A stretch of 64,000 nucleotides of DNA from Sphingomonas sp. Root720 (lineage in GTDB: Bacteria; Pseudomonadota; Alphaproteobacteria; Sphingomonadales; Sphingomonadaceae), in assembly GCF_001428605.1 (NCBI RefSeq), contig NZ_LMID01000001.1, positions 751,372-815,371 on the forward strand, read 5' to 3'. Numbering within the stretch: position 1 is the first letter of the stretch; each line of letters starts with the position of its first letter. Shown in pieces: positions 16,781 to 24,467 of this stretch. The translations under genes were made by a program, and so were the position numbers. Below the pieces are notes generated by a model. That model saw nothing but the letters and a program-made list of their open reading frames with translations. It did not search any database and was not told where the DNA came from.

Positions 16781-19042
16781 ATGAACTTCGGTGCTTATGC
16801 TCCGCGTGCCCTGCCTCCTCCCACCGGGGGGGCAGATGAGATCCAGGGACAGCCGGGGCAGGTGGGTCTCGCGCATCTTGCCAATGTCTTTCACCGGCGC
16901 CGATGGCTCATCCTCGGGACGATCGCCGTCACGATGATCGTCACGATCGTTTCGATCGCGATGCAGACGCCCCTTTATGAGGCGACGGCGACTTTGCGGA
17001 TGGACATTCCGGTTGCCACCGACGGCACCGAACGCTCCATGCCGACCGCCGAAAGCGAGATGCAGATCGAGACCGAAACGCGCACATTGGCGTCGCATGA
17101 TTTCGCCAGCGCGATGGTCCGCGACCTCGAACTGCTGGACAATCCGGCGTTCAGCGGCCGCAAGATCAGCAAGGGCCGCACCGCGCGCGCGCCGCAGTCG
17201 CGCATCGACAAGGCGGCCGACCGGCTGCTGACGACGATCAAGGTCCAGCGCGTTCCCCATACCCAGCTGATCAATGTCTCGGTGCAATCGCCCTATCCGA
17301 CCTTCGCGGCGATGGTCGCCAATCGCTATGTCCAGATTCGCCAGATGCACGGCGCGCTCGATCGGCTGCAACGGCAGGACAAGATCATCGCCAAGCTTGC
17401 CGAGCGCACGCGCCAGGCGGGCGACGAGCTGCGCAAGGCCGAACAGGAGGTCGCCGATTTCCGCCGCGCCAATCACATGCTGGTGGGCGCGGCCGGCCCA
17501 GGCGACCTCGCCCAGCTCAATCAACTGACCTCCGATGCCGCCGCCGCCGCCAGCGCACGCGCCGGAGCGGCGGCCAAGGCGGCTGGCGTCGGCGCCGCCG
17601 CGCGGATGCGGACGGGCAGCGAAAATGCCACGTCGCCGCTGCTGTCGATGCAGGAGCAGCGCTATGCCGAACTGCTCCAACGGCAGGCGGAGCTATCCTC
17701 CTTCTACGGCCCCGGGCATCCGTCGCTGGCCAATGTCCTCGCGCAGATCCAGGAGGTGAAGGCCAGCCTCGAGGCGGAGCGGACCCGGGTCCGTCAGGTC
17801 GCCGCCGCCGAAGCCGCCATGGCCACTTCGCGCGAAACCTACCTGGCCCGCAGCGACGCGCAGGACGCCGCCGCGCGGGAGGCCGCGCTCCAGAGATCGC
17901 TCAGCGCGCTGACGCTCAAGGCTTATGACAATGCGGCGGGCAATGTGCGACTTGCCGAGCTGGAGCGCACCGCGGAAACGCAGCGCGCGCTCTATGTCGG
18001 GCTCGCCGCGCGCCTGAAGCAGCTCGGTTCGGCCCTGGTTTCGGGAACGGGCCTGGTGCTCCAGTCGACCGCGCCCGTGCCCGTCACGCCGATCAGCCCG
18101 ACGCCGCGCAAGACGCTGATGGTCATGCTGCTCGGCTCGGCCATTCTCGGCTTCGCCTGCGCCTTCGCGCTGGAGATGACCGACCAGCGGCTGCGCAGCG
18201 GCCAGCAGATCTGGCGCCTTTTCGGGCTTCGCAGCTTCGCCATGATCCCGCTGATGCGGTCGGGAGTCACCAGGGCGGACGCCGGAAGGATGCTCAGCGA
18301 GCATCCGAACTCGATCTTCGCCGAGGCGGCCAGGACGCTGCATACCGAGATCGTTCGTCGACGCCATGGCCCGGGAGCGCAGGTGGTGCTGATCACCTCG
18401 CCCTTCCCTGGCGACGGCAAGACTGCGGTGGCGCACAGCCTGGGTGCGACCGCGATCGCCGCCGGCAGGAGCGCCGTGGTGATCGATCTCGACCTCCGGC
18501 GAACGCCCGGGGAGGGCATGTTGGAGGCCGACGCCGCCAATCTTTCCCCCTATCTCGAAGGGCTGGCGCCGCTCCAGGGGCTGCTGCCCTCCCCGTCCGA
18601 CAGTCCGGCCAAGTCCCTCCTCGTCCTCTCGGCTTACAAGGAGACGCGCGACCCCAATGCCGTCCTGGCATCACCGCAGCTCGCGCGGCTGTTCGACGAG
18701 CTGCGCGAGCGCGTCGACCTGATCATCATCGACGCCCCGCCGGTGCTGGCCGTGCACGACGCCTCGAACATGCTGCCGCTGGCGGAGATGACGCTGCTCG
18801 TCGTCCGCTGGGGCCGCACCCGCATCGACGAGGTCGCCGGCGCCCTTGCCGCGCTCCGGGAACCGGTCAGCGGCGTCGTGCTCAACGCAGTCGACTACCG
18901 TCGCCACGCCCAGGGCCGCTATGGCGACATGGTGCAATATTTCCGCCGCTCGAGGGCCTATTATCCGCGTGACGACGAGCTGCTTCAGCCGACCTTTCTC
19001 GACAGGCTGCTACGGAGATTCCGTCCGGCATGCGACCGCTGA
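16781..19042 (+). CDS. Wzc-like chain-length determinant and BY-kinase-type ATPase
   Basis: 753 residues. It controls EPS polymer length and export at the inner membrane. Wzz-type TM1 at ~41-61 (RWLILGTIAVTMIVTIVSIAM) precedes a long periplasmic coiled-coil region (~180-430) with a GNVR-like end. TM2 lies at ~445-466. The cytosolic CpsD/Wzc kinase domain has Walker A TSPFPGDGKT at ~538, Walker A' VVIDLDLRR and Walker B DLIIIDAPP at ~645. The tail has only a few tyrosines (RYGDMVQYFRRSRAYY), fewer than the Tyr cluster of Wzc. I chose ATG 16781; the frame to 16673 is non-coding in character. It is followed after 6 bases by a LuxR regulator gene. Confidence 0.92.
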   Translation: MNFGAYAPRALPPPTGGADEIQGQPGQVGLAHLANVFHRRRWLILGTIAVTMIVTIVSIAMQTPLYEATATLRMDIPVATDGTERSMPTAESEMQIETETRTLASHDFASAMVRDLELLDNPAFSGRKISKGRTARAPQSRIDKAADRLLTTIKVQRVPHTQLINVSVQSPYPTFAAMVANRYVQIRQMHGALDRLQRQDKIIAKLAERTRQAGDELRKAEQEVADFRRANHMLVGAAGPGDLAQLNQLTSDAAAAASARAGAAAKAAGVGAAARMRTGSENATSPLLSMQEQRYAELLQRQAELSSFYGPGHPSLANVLAQIQEVKASLEAERTRVRQVAAAEAAMATSRETYLARSDAQDAAAREAALQRSLSALTLKAYDNAAGNVRLAELERTAETQRALYVGLAARLKQLGSALVSGTGLVLQSTAPVPVTPISPTPRKTLMVMLLGSAILGFACAFALEMTDQRLRSGQQIWRLFGLRSFAMIPLMRSGVTRADAGRMLSEHPNSIFAEAARTLHTEIVRRRHGPGAQVVLITSPFPGDGKTAVAHSLGATAIAAGRSAVVIDLDLRRTPGEGMLEADAANLSPYLEGLAPLQGLLPSPSDSPAKSLLVLSAYKETRDPNAVLASPQLARLFDELRERVDLIIIDAPPVLAVHDASNMLPLAEMTLLVVRWGRTRIDEVAGALAALREPVSGVVLNAVDYRRHAQGRYGDMVQYFRRSRAYYPRDDELLQPTFLDRLLRRFRPACDR

Positions 19043-19048
19043 GGACCG

Positions 19049-19783
19049 GTGGTGAACGATTCCCAGGCAGACACGGTCGACCGCGGCGACGAGCTGCCCG
19101 ACGAGTTCCCCCCATCGGACCAGCCGCCGCCGCTCGACGTCCTCCTCATCGACGCATCGGCCCTGAACCGAAGCTGCTTCTCGGCCGGCATCGACCATGA
19201 CGGCAGCATCAGGCTCGTGGCCTGCGCGGCGATCGACCAGATCCCCCCGGCCGCCTTCGCGCGCGGCATGCCGGACATCGTCATCCTCAGGCTGATCGCG
19301 GAAGAGATTGCGGAAGCCGATGTCGCCGACCGGTTGCAGCGGCTGGACGAACTCTTCCCGGGCGCGGCGATCATCCTGATCATTCCCACCGCCGAGCCAC
19401 GCCATATCCTGACGGCGCTGCAGCATGAAATTCTCGGGCTGACCACCGATCAGCTCAGCATGGCCTCGACGATCGAGGTCATGCGGCTCGTCCACGCCGG
19501 CATGGTGGTCTATCCCCCCATGCTGTTCGAAAGCCTTCGGACCGTCGGCACGGCCGACGAGAATATGGGCGCCGGCTCGGTGCGGTCGGGCATCAACAAG
19601 TTGACGAAACGGCAATATGAAGTGCTGCGCCTGCTGGCTGGAGGCATGCCCAACAAGGCCATCGCCCAGGAACTGGGAATCAGCGACAGCACGGTGAAAG
19701 TGCATATCCGCGCCATCATGGAACGCCTGGGCCTGGTCAACCGGACACAGGCCGCGGCTCGCTTTCTGCGGTCACAATTCTGA
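19049..19783 (+). CDS. NarL/LuxR-family regulator with degenerate receiver
   Basis: 244 residues, GTG start 19049 (GAGG just upstream). The N-terminal ~150 residues resemble a receiver, but phosphorylation residues are lost. The acidic pair is reduced (LLIDASALNR), the strand-3 Asp position reads VILRLIAEE, and no conserved Lys is seen near GLTTDQLS. The C-terminal LuxR helix-turn-helix is intact: LTKRQYEVLRLLAGGMPNKAIAQELGISDSTVKVHIRAIMERLGLVNRTQAA. It lies 6 bases after the wzc-like gene and its 3' end overlaps the convergent flippase gene by 47 bases. It probably controls the polysaccharide locus by a non-phosphorylation signal (inference). Confidence 0.88.
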   Translation: MVNDSQADTVDRGDELPDEFPPSDQPPPLDVLLIDASALNRSCFSAGIDHDGSIRLVACAAIDQIPPAAFARGMPDIVILRLIAEEIAEADVADRLQRLDELFPGAAIILIIPTAEPRHILTALQHEILGLTTDQLSMASTIEVMRLVHAGMVVYPPMLFESLRTVGTADENMGAGSVRSGINKLTKRQYEVLRLLAGGMPNKAIAQELGISDSTVKVHIRAIMERLGLVNRTQAAARFLRSQF

Positions 19784-21143
19784 AGCGGCGGCGCGCCCTG
19801 CGCTCCATCGCAACCGCGCTCGTCACAGCGAGGACGACGTGCGCCACATTCGCCCCCATGGCGCCGATCCACGGCACCAGCGCGAAGGCAAGCAGCTGGA
19901 ACAGCAGCGTCGACCACAGGACGATCCTCAGGATGGCCCGCTGTTCCCCCATGGCGAGAAGCGCCGATCGCAACGGCGCGGCATGCATGGTGAAGCCGAG
20001 CGCGACCATCTGGACGAGGACGAGCGGATAGGCGTCTCCGAACGCCCGACCGACGCCAAGCTCGATGAGCGTTCGACCGCAGGCGAAGAGCGTGGCGATC
20101 GCCAGCACCGCGAATATGTCGAGCACGGCCTGCACCTGCACGATCGCCCGGCGGAATTGCACGAAGGAGCGCTGCGCCCACAGTCGCGCCACGTCGGGAT
20201 ATAGTACCGCCTGGACCTGGCCGCAGGCCTGCTGGACCATCTTGGCGACCTGCTTGGCCACGAAGTAGAGCCCGGCCGACCGGGTGTCCGCCAGCGCGCC
20301 CACGATGAGCACGTCGAGCTCCATCGAACTCGATCGGATGCTGATCGAAAAGCTCGACGACCAGGCAAAGCCCATGATGCCGGGAAATTGGCGGGTCATG
20401 CCGCGCAGGGGCACACGATGCAGCGATCCGATGCCCTGCCTGCGCAGGACGAGCAAAGCGATGCCGAGGAACAGCAGCGAACTGATGATCTGGCTCGCGG
20501 TCCAGGCGATAACGAAAAACAGCAGCCCGCCGCCCGACCAGAAGCCGATCGCGCACAACAGGATGCGGACGACGCTGCTTGCGACCTGCACATAGGCGAT
20601 GGTTCGAAACTGCCCGGCGAGACGCAGCGCGGCGGTCGGCATCCCGCTGATGTTGAGCAGCAACGTGCCGCAATTGATGATGACCAGCCCGATATGGGTA
20701 GCGCTCATCCCCAACAGGGGTGCGCACGCCCAGGCCAGCAGGATCGCCGAGAAGGCGGCGGCGGTGCAGGCCGAGACGTCGAGCCACAGGCCGAAAGCGA
20801 AGAGGGCGCGGAGGCGCTCGATGCGTCCTTCGGGGGGATGGCCCGTCTCGGCCGCATATTTGATGAGGGGCTGCCAGCTTTCGAACCGCATCAGCCGGTC
20901 GAACACGCGGACATAGCTGACGATGAGGGCGAGTATCCCATAGTCGGCCGGACCAAGCGAACGCGCGGTGATCGCCACGCCGACGAGCCCCAGGACGGCG
21001 GTGATGCCGTTTCCCGACAACAGGTGGCCGACACTGACCAGACGCCGCCGGAATGCCTTGTCGTCCCTCGCCCGGCCCCCGTCGGGCGGTGCGGCGTGCA
21101 CCGCCGCCGGGACAACAGGCATGCTTGGATCGTCGACTGCCAT
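19737..21143 (-). CDS. Polysaccharide flippase (Wzx/MATE-superfamily)
   Basis: 468-residue polytopic membrane protein with about 12 TM helices (GNGITAVLGLVGVAITARSLG near the N-terminus, a typical oligosaccharide-flippase opening). It moves lipid-linked repeat units across the inner membrane before polymerisation. The basic C-terminus (MERRARRRFRIVTAESEPRP) overlaps the convergent LuxR gene by 47 bases. The next gene on this strand lies 192 bases upstream, so it may have its own promoter in 21144-21335, where I see no other feature. Confidence 0.9.
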   Translation of the reverse strand: MAVDDPSMPVVPAAVHAAPPDGGRARDDKAFRRRLVSVGHLLSGNGITAVLGLVGVAITARSLGPADYGILALIVSYVRVFDRLMRFESWQPLIKYAAETGHPPEGRIERLRALFAFGLWLDVSACTAAAFSAILLAWACAPLLGMSATHIGLVIINCGTLLLNISGMPTAALRLAGQFRTIAYVQVASSVVRILLCAIGFWSGGGLLFFVIAWTASQIISSLLFLGIALLVLRRQGIGSLHRVPLRGMTRQFPGIMGFAWSSSFSISIRSSSMELDVLIVGALADTRSAGLYFVAKQVAKMVQQACGQVQAVLYPDVARLWAQRSFVQFRRAIVQVQAVLDIFAVLAIATLFACGRTLIELGVGRAFGDAYPLVLVQMVALGFTMHAAPLRSALLAMGEQRAILRIVLWSTLLFQLLAFALVPWIGAMGANVAHVVLAVTSAVAMERRARRRFRIVTAESEPRPVSG

Positions 21144-21335
21144 CGCGCTCGTCCCGGAGCCGGATCGTCGGCGGCGGAACGCTGTGCGGTTCCGCCGGCG
21201 ACGTGTATCGGACTCCGTCCAATGGTGAGACCCTGATTCACGCTTCAGGCCGCTCCGACCGAAACGATCAAGGTCCGGGCCGTCACCGACGGCAGCGGGA
21301 AGATGGACGGCCCCGTGAGGCCCGGTTCGCCCGAT

Positions 21336-22082
21336 TCAGGCCAGCACCGGCGGTGCGCTTGCCGCGGTCATCGACCCAGGCCTCCACGCGTCGCCACGAC
21401 CGGCCGGCGCGGGCAGCGCCGGCGTGTCGCCGTCATAGCCCGTGAGGCCCCGCTGCACGGCCCAGATCGCCGCCTGGGTACGATTGGAAACCTGCAGCTT
21501 GCGAAGCGCCGCTTTCACATGAACCTTGACCGTCGCCTCGCATATGCCGAGGCAACGCCCGATCACCTTGTTGGCGCTTCCCAGGATCAGCAGCTGAAGC
21601 ACCTGCATCTCGCGCTCCGAAAGGTTGACGTCCGACAGGTTCACTGTCCAGCCGGACGCGTAGGGCCGTTCGCCCATGCAGGTGGCCAGTTCGGATGGGA
21701 GCACCTTCTCGCCCAGCGCCACGAGGCGGAGCGCCCCGATTAGCGGTTCGGACGAGATCTCCTTCACCAGATATCCGTCGACTCCCCACCGGAAAGCGGT
21801 GGCGACGGAATCGAAGTCGAAATGGTCGGCGAGGATGACCAGCAGCGCACCCGGATGCTGCTCGCGCAATCTGGGACACAGCTGCATTCCCTCTTTGGCG
21901 AAACCATCGTCGACGATGATGATGTGACGAATCGCATCAGTCATCATCGGCGGAAAGCTTATCTTTTCAGGATCGCTTACCGCCGACGTAACCTTGAGCG
22001 CCCTTTCGACAAGAATGTGGCGCAGTCCCTCGCGAAGGATACCGTTGCTGCTCAACAGCGCTACTTCGATGTCATCAGACAT
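21336..22082 (-). CDS. NarL/LuxR-family regulator with incomplete receiver pocket
   Basis: 248 residues from ATG 22082 (AAGGGG upstream; the frame to 22115 is an extension). Receiver-like N-terminus: the strand-1 acidic pair is replaced (VALLSSNGILREGL), while an Asp (HIIIVDDGF) and a Lys (GYLVKEIS) remain. The LuxR helix-turn-helix is complete: LSEREMQVLQLLILGSANKVIGRCLGICEATVKVHVKAALRKLQVSNRTQAAIW. Its closest look-alike in the window is the regulator at 49287-49955 (ATVKVHVK...LRKL...NRTQAAIWA...). Dyads upstream at 22215-22242 may be autoregulatory sites. It sits among polysaccharide genes and likely regulates them (inference). Confidence 0.9.
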   Translation of the reverse strand: MSDDIEVALLSSNGILREGLRHILVERALKVTSAVSDPEKISFPPMMTDAIRHIIIVDDGFAKEGMQLCPRLREQHPGALLVILADHFDFDSVATAFRWGVDGYLVKEISSEPLIGALRLVALGEKVLPSELATCMGERPYASGWTVNLSDVNLSEREMQVLQLLILGSANKVIGRCLGICEATVKVHVKAALRKLQVSNRTQAAIWAVQRGLTGYDGDTPALPAPAGRGDAWRPGSMTAASAPPVLA

Positions 22083-22214
22083 GTGTTCCCCTTTCATGAC
22101 GGTCGCCCACCCCAAATCGACATGGTCCTTTCGGTCATGGTCCCCCGACCAGAGTCATCTTTAAGGATGATGATCTGTGCCTTCCGGGGGATGAACAGGC
22201 TAGGGCAATTAAGG

Positions 22215-22242
22215 GGTACACGGCTGTACCATTGGTTATACC
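22215..22242. promoter_or_regulatory. Candidate operator: two dyads upstream of LuxR gene
   Basis: Perfect dyad GGTACA-CGGC-TGTACC (22215-22230) is followed by GGT-TAT-ACC (22234-22242). An 8-base direct repeat TACCATTG recurs with a 12-base period (22227 and 22239). In reverse orientation the first half reads TACCCCT, which fits the NarL heptamer consensus TACYYMT. It lies 133-160 bases before the LuxR start at 22082. GGCTAGGGC (22198-22206) flanks it. Confidence 0.5.
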
Positions 22243-22271
22243 ATTGTTATTTCTAAGGATTTTAGCCGAGT

Positions 22272-22293
22272 TTTTCGTCAGCCCTGACGAAAA
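22272..22293. repeat. 22-bp perfect palindrome after the PIG-L gene
   Basis: TTTTCGTCAG-CC-CTGACGAAAA, 10-bp arms, beginning 2 bases past the stop of the deacetylase gene. On both strands the hairpin is preceded by T residues and ends in A residues, so it lacks the U-tract of an intrinsic terminator. It could be a protein-binding site or an mRNA 3' structure. Confidence 0.6.
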
Positions 22294-22295
22294 GA

Positions 22296-22982
22296 TCAAA
22301 ATATCTGGCGCAAAAGTATGAATGCTTCCGCGGCGGCGATGTGCACTGTAGCACCCCTGAGCGTCGCCAGTGCCCGAATGACCTCTGGAGATCTTTCGTC
22401 GGGAGCGGCCTTCACCTGCGAACGATAGCAGCGGAACGCCGCCAGCTTCGCCTCGATGGTATCGCTGATATCGATGAAGACGTTGGGCGCGAAGGTCGGC
22501 GTCACGCCGGGCGCATACCAGTTCGTCTCCGACAGGGTCTCGTAGCTGTAGACCCGGGCCGGTCCGTTGCCGCCCCGCGGACGGGCCGCGACCATCGACG
22601 ACAGGAAGACCAGTTGATGGTCGAGATGGATATCGCCGAGAAAAGGTATGAACAACGTGTCTGGCGCGACCGCCGTCATCACCGCTCCGAGCGCGGCATT
22701 GATCTCGGCGTGCGGAACGGTGTCGAGCTCGGCGGCAGGGAAATCGAGGAAATGGGTCTGCGTCACACCCAGCAGGTCATGCGCGAGGCGCGCTTCGCCG
22801 CGCCCGATCTCCGCCATGTGCGGACCGAACCGGTCGACCCCCGCCCGGGTGATGATGGCGACATGGACCTCCGCTCCGGCGTCGGCCAAGCGCATCATGG
22901 TGCCGCCGCACCCGAGCACCTCGTCATCGGGATGGGGGGCGATCACCAACACCCGGCGGATCTCGTCCGTCGTGCCTTTCAC
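22296..22982 (-). CDS. PIG-L/LmbE-family sugar N-deacetylase
   Basis: 228 residues from GTG 22982, which overlaps the TGA of the formyltransferase gene (GTGA); the frame to 23072 lies inside that gene. Zinc-dependent deacetylase motifs: APHPDDEVLGCGGTM (HPDDE at 17-21) and IHLDHQLV for the third zinc ligand. The family removes N-acetyl groups from GlcNAc-type sugars. Coupling to an N-formyltransferase suggests a step in which an amino sugar is deacetylated and then formylated (inference). It is the last gene of the leftward operon starting at 28787. Confidence 0.88.
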   Translation of the reverse strand: MKGTTDEIRRVLVIAPHPDDEVLGCGGTMMRLADAGAEVHVAIITRAGVDRFGPHMAEIGRGEARLAHDLLGVTQTHFLDFPAAELDTVPHAEINAALGAVMTAVAPDTLFIPFLGDIHLDHQLVFLSSMVAARPRGGNGPARVYSYETLSETNWYAPGVTPTFAPNVFIDISDTIEAKLAAFRCYRSQVKAAPDERSPEVIRALATLRGATVHIAAAEAFILLRQIF

Positions 22983-23899
22983 AGGCCATCCCCCAGCACG
23001 GCGTGGAGGGCCGGCGGTCCGCCGACTCCGCCGTCCCATTCGGTTATCTCCAGCGCCGTGCCGCTGCCGCAACGGACGATGAAGCTGCTATCGGATCGCA
23101 CAATCACCTGTCCGCTGCGCGCCAGATGGCGATCGCCGTCGACCGCGATCCTGGCCTGCCAGACGATCAGTTCGTCCTGCCGCGAACGGGTGTGGGTCCG
23201 GGCGCCGGGATAGGGCCGTCCCGAAGCCCGCACCAGCCGGTCTATCTCCGTGGCGGTCATGCTCCAGTCGATCCGGCCGCTTTCCGGCGTGCGCCGGGCC
23301 GCCCAGGTCGCGAAGCGTTCGTCCTGTTTCTCGCGGCGCGGCGTTCCCGAGGCGAGCGCCGCCAGCGCGTCGGTCATCATCGCGTCGAGCGCGACCATGT
23401 GCTGCCGGTACAGCGTCTCCGCCGTCTCGCCGGGCGCCACGTGGAAGAAGCGTTGCTCCAGGATCGGACCGGTGTCGACGCCCGCGTCGATCCAGAACAG
23501 CGTGCCGGCGGTGATCGGCTCGTCGCGGAGGATCGTCCACGGAATGACCGCGCGCCCCCGCATGCGCGGCAAAGGGGACGGATGATAGCCGATCACGCCG
23601 AGCCGGGCCGCCTTCATCAGTCGGGCGCGGCAGATCTGCGACCAGCCGATCACAAAGACATAGTCCGGCGCAACCGCTTCGATCGCCTCGCATATCTCGG
23701 GCGCATTGGCATTCGGTGCGGGCAGCAGGCCGGCGCCGGCCGCCGTCGCGGCGCCGCTCAGGTCGACATAGTCGGAATGCCGATGGGCCAGCTCGAATGG
23801 CAGGCTGACGACCAGCGGCAGCATCCATTCCTTTGCGCGGGCGATACCATCTATTGCGACTCGGCTGCTTTCAACCGAACCCACCACAACTGCCCGCAT
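22979..23899 (-). CDS. Formyltransferase-family protein (sugar N-formyltransferase-like)
   Basis: 306 residues. The N-terminal formyl_trans_N fold carries GYHPSPLPRMRGRAVIPW (His106) and AGVDTGPI (Asp142), two of the three catalytic residues of N10-formyl-THF transferases. The usual Asn of the N-x-H motif appears as Gly104 here. The C-terminal ~90 residues resemble the Fmt/ArnA OB-like domain (RIDWSMTATEIDRLVRASGRPYPGA). Such enzymes formylate amino sugars in O-antigens and capsules. It overlaps the sugar-transferase gene upstream by 29 bases and the PIG-L gene downstream by 4. Methionyl-tRNA formyltransferase is less likely given the context. Confidence 0.82.
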   Translation of the reverse strand: MRAVVVGSVESSRVAIDGIARAKEWMLPLVVSLPFELAHRHSDYVDLSGAATAAGAGLLPAPNANAPEICEAIEAVAPDYVFVIGWSQICRARLMKAARLGVIGYHPSPLPRMRGRAVIPWTILRDEPITAGTLFWIDAGVDTGPILEQRFFHVAPGETAETLYRQHMVALDAMMTDALAALASGTPRREKQDERFATWAARRTPESGRIDWSMTATEIDRLVRASGRPYPGARTHTRSRQDELIVWQARIAVDGDRHLARSGQVIVRSDSSFIVRCGSGTALEITEWDGGVGGPPALHAVLGDGL

Positions 23900-24467
23900 G
23901 CGCCTTCTCCAACAGGGTCCGATCGATGCGCTCGCCCGCGACCATCATCAGCGGCGTGCGGAGCATGATGCTCATGTCCAGAACCGCCGATCGCTCGCGG
24001 ACATAGAGAAGGTCGATCGCGACCTTCTCGCGCATGTCGAGCAGGCTGTTGCCGCTGACCTGCGCGAGTCCGGTGAGGCCCGGGCGGACGGAACAGCGCA
24101 GCGCGCCCGTCGCGCCCAGGTCCGAGATGCTGTCGGGCAACAGGGGCCGCGGGCCGACGAAGGCCATGTCGCCGCGCAGGATGTTCCAGAGCTCGGGCAG
24201 TTCGTCGAGCCGCGAGCGCCGGAGAATACGCCCCAGCGCGGTCACCCGGTCGGCGTCGGGCAGCAGCGCTCCGGAGGCGTCGCGCCGATCGGTCATCGAA
24301 CGGAATTTGATCAGCTCGAAGCGCGCGCCGCCGAGGCCTGCGCGGGCTTGCCGGAAGAGCACCGGAGTGCCCATCGAGACCGCCACGCACAGGGCGATGA
24401 CGAGCATCGGGAGCGCGAACAACAGGAGCGCGGCGGCGGCGAGCATGCAATCGGCCGAGCGGTGCAT
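23871..24467 (-). CDS. Initiating undecaprenyl-phosphate sugar-1-phosphate transferase
   Basis: 198 residues from ATG 24467, overlapping the TGA of the glycosyltransferase gene (ATGA). It has one N-terminal TM helix (LAAAALLLFALPMLVIALCVA), then the bacterial sugar-transferase core: PVLFRQARAGLGGARFELIKFRSM, RILRRSRLDELPELWNILRGDMAFVGPRPLLP, RPGLTGLAQVSGN. It is the short PglC-like form without the four-TM CapD-like N-terminus. It loads the first sugar phosphate onto undecaprenyl phosphate to begin the repeat unit. The frame to 24902 is a shadow of the upstream gene. Confidence 0.93.
   Translation of the reverse strand: MHRSADCMLAAAALLLFALPMLVIALCVAVSMGTPVLFRQARAGLGGARFELIKFRSMTDRRDASGALLPDADRVTALGRILRRSRLDELPELWNILRGDMAFVGPRPLLPDSISDLGATGALRCSVRPGLTGLAQVSGNSLLDMREKVAIDLLYVRERSAVLDMSIMLRTPLMMVAGERIDRTLLEKAHAGSCGGFG

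Noticed and set aside
22272-22293. Palindrome as a Rho-independent terminator
   Set aside because: The hairpin ends in A residues on both strands; no U-tract follows.
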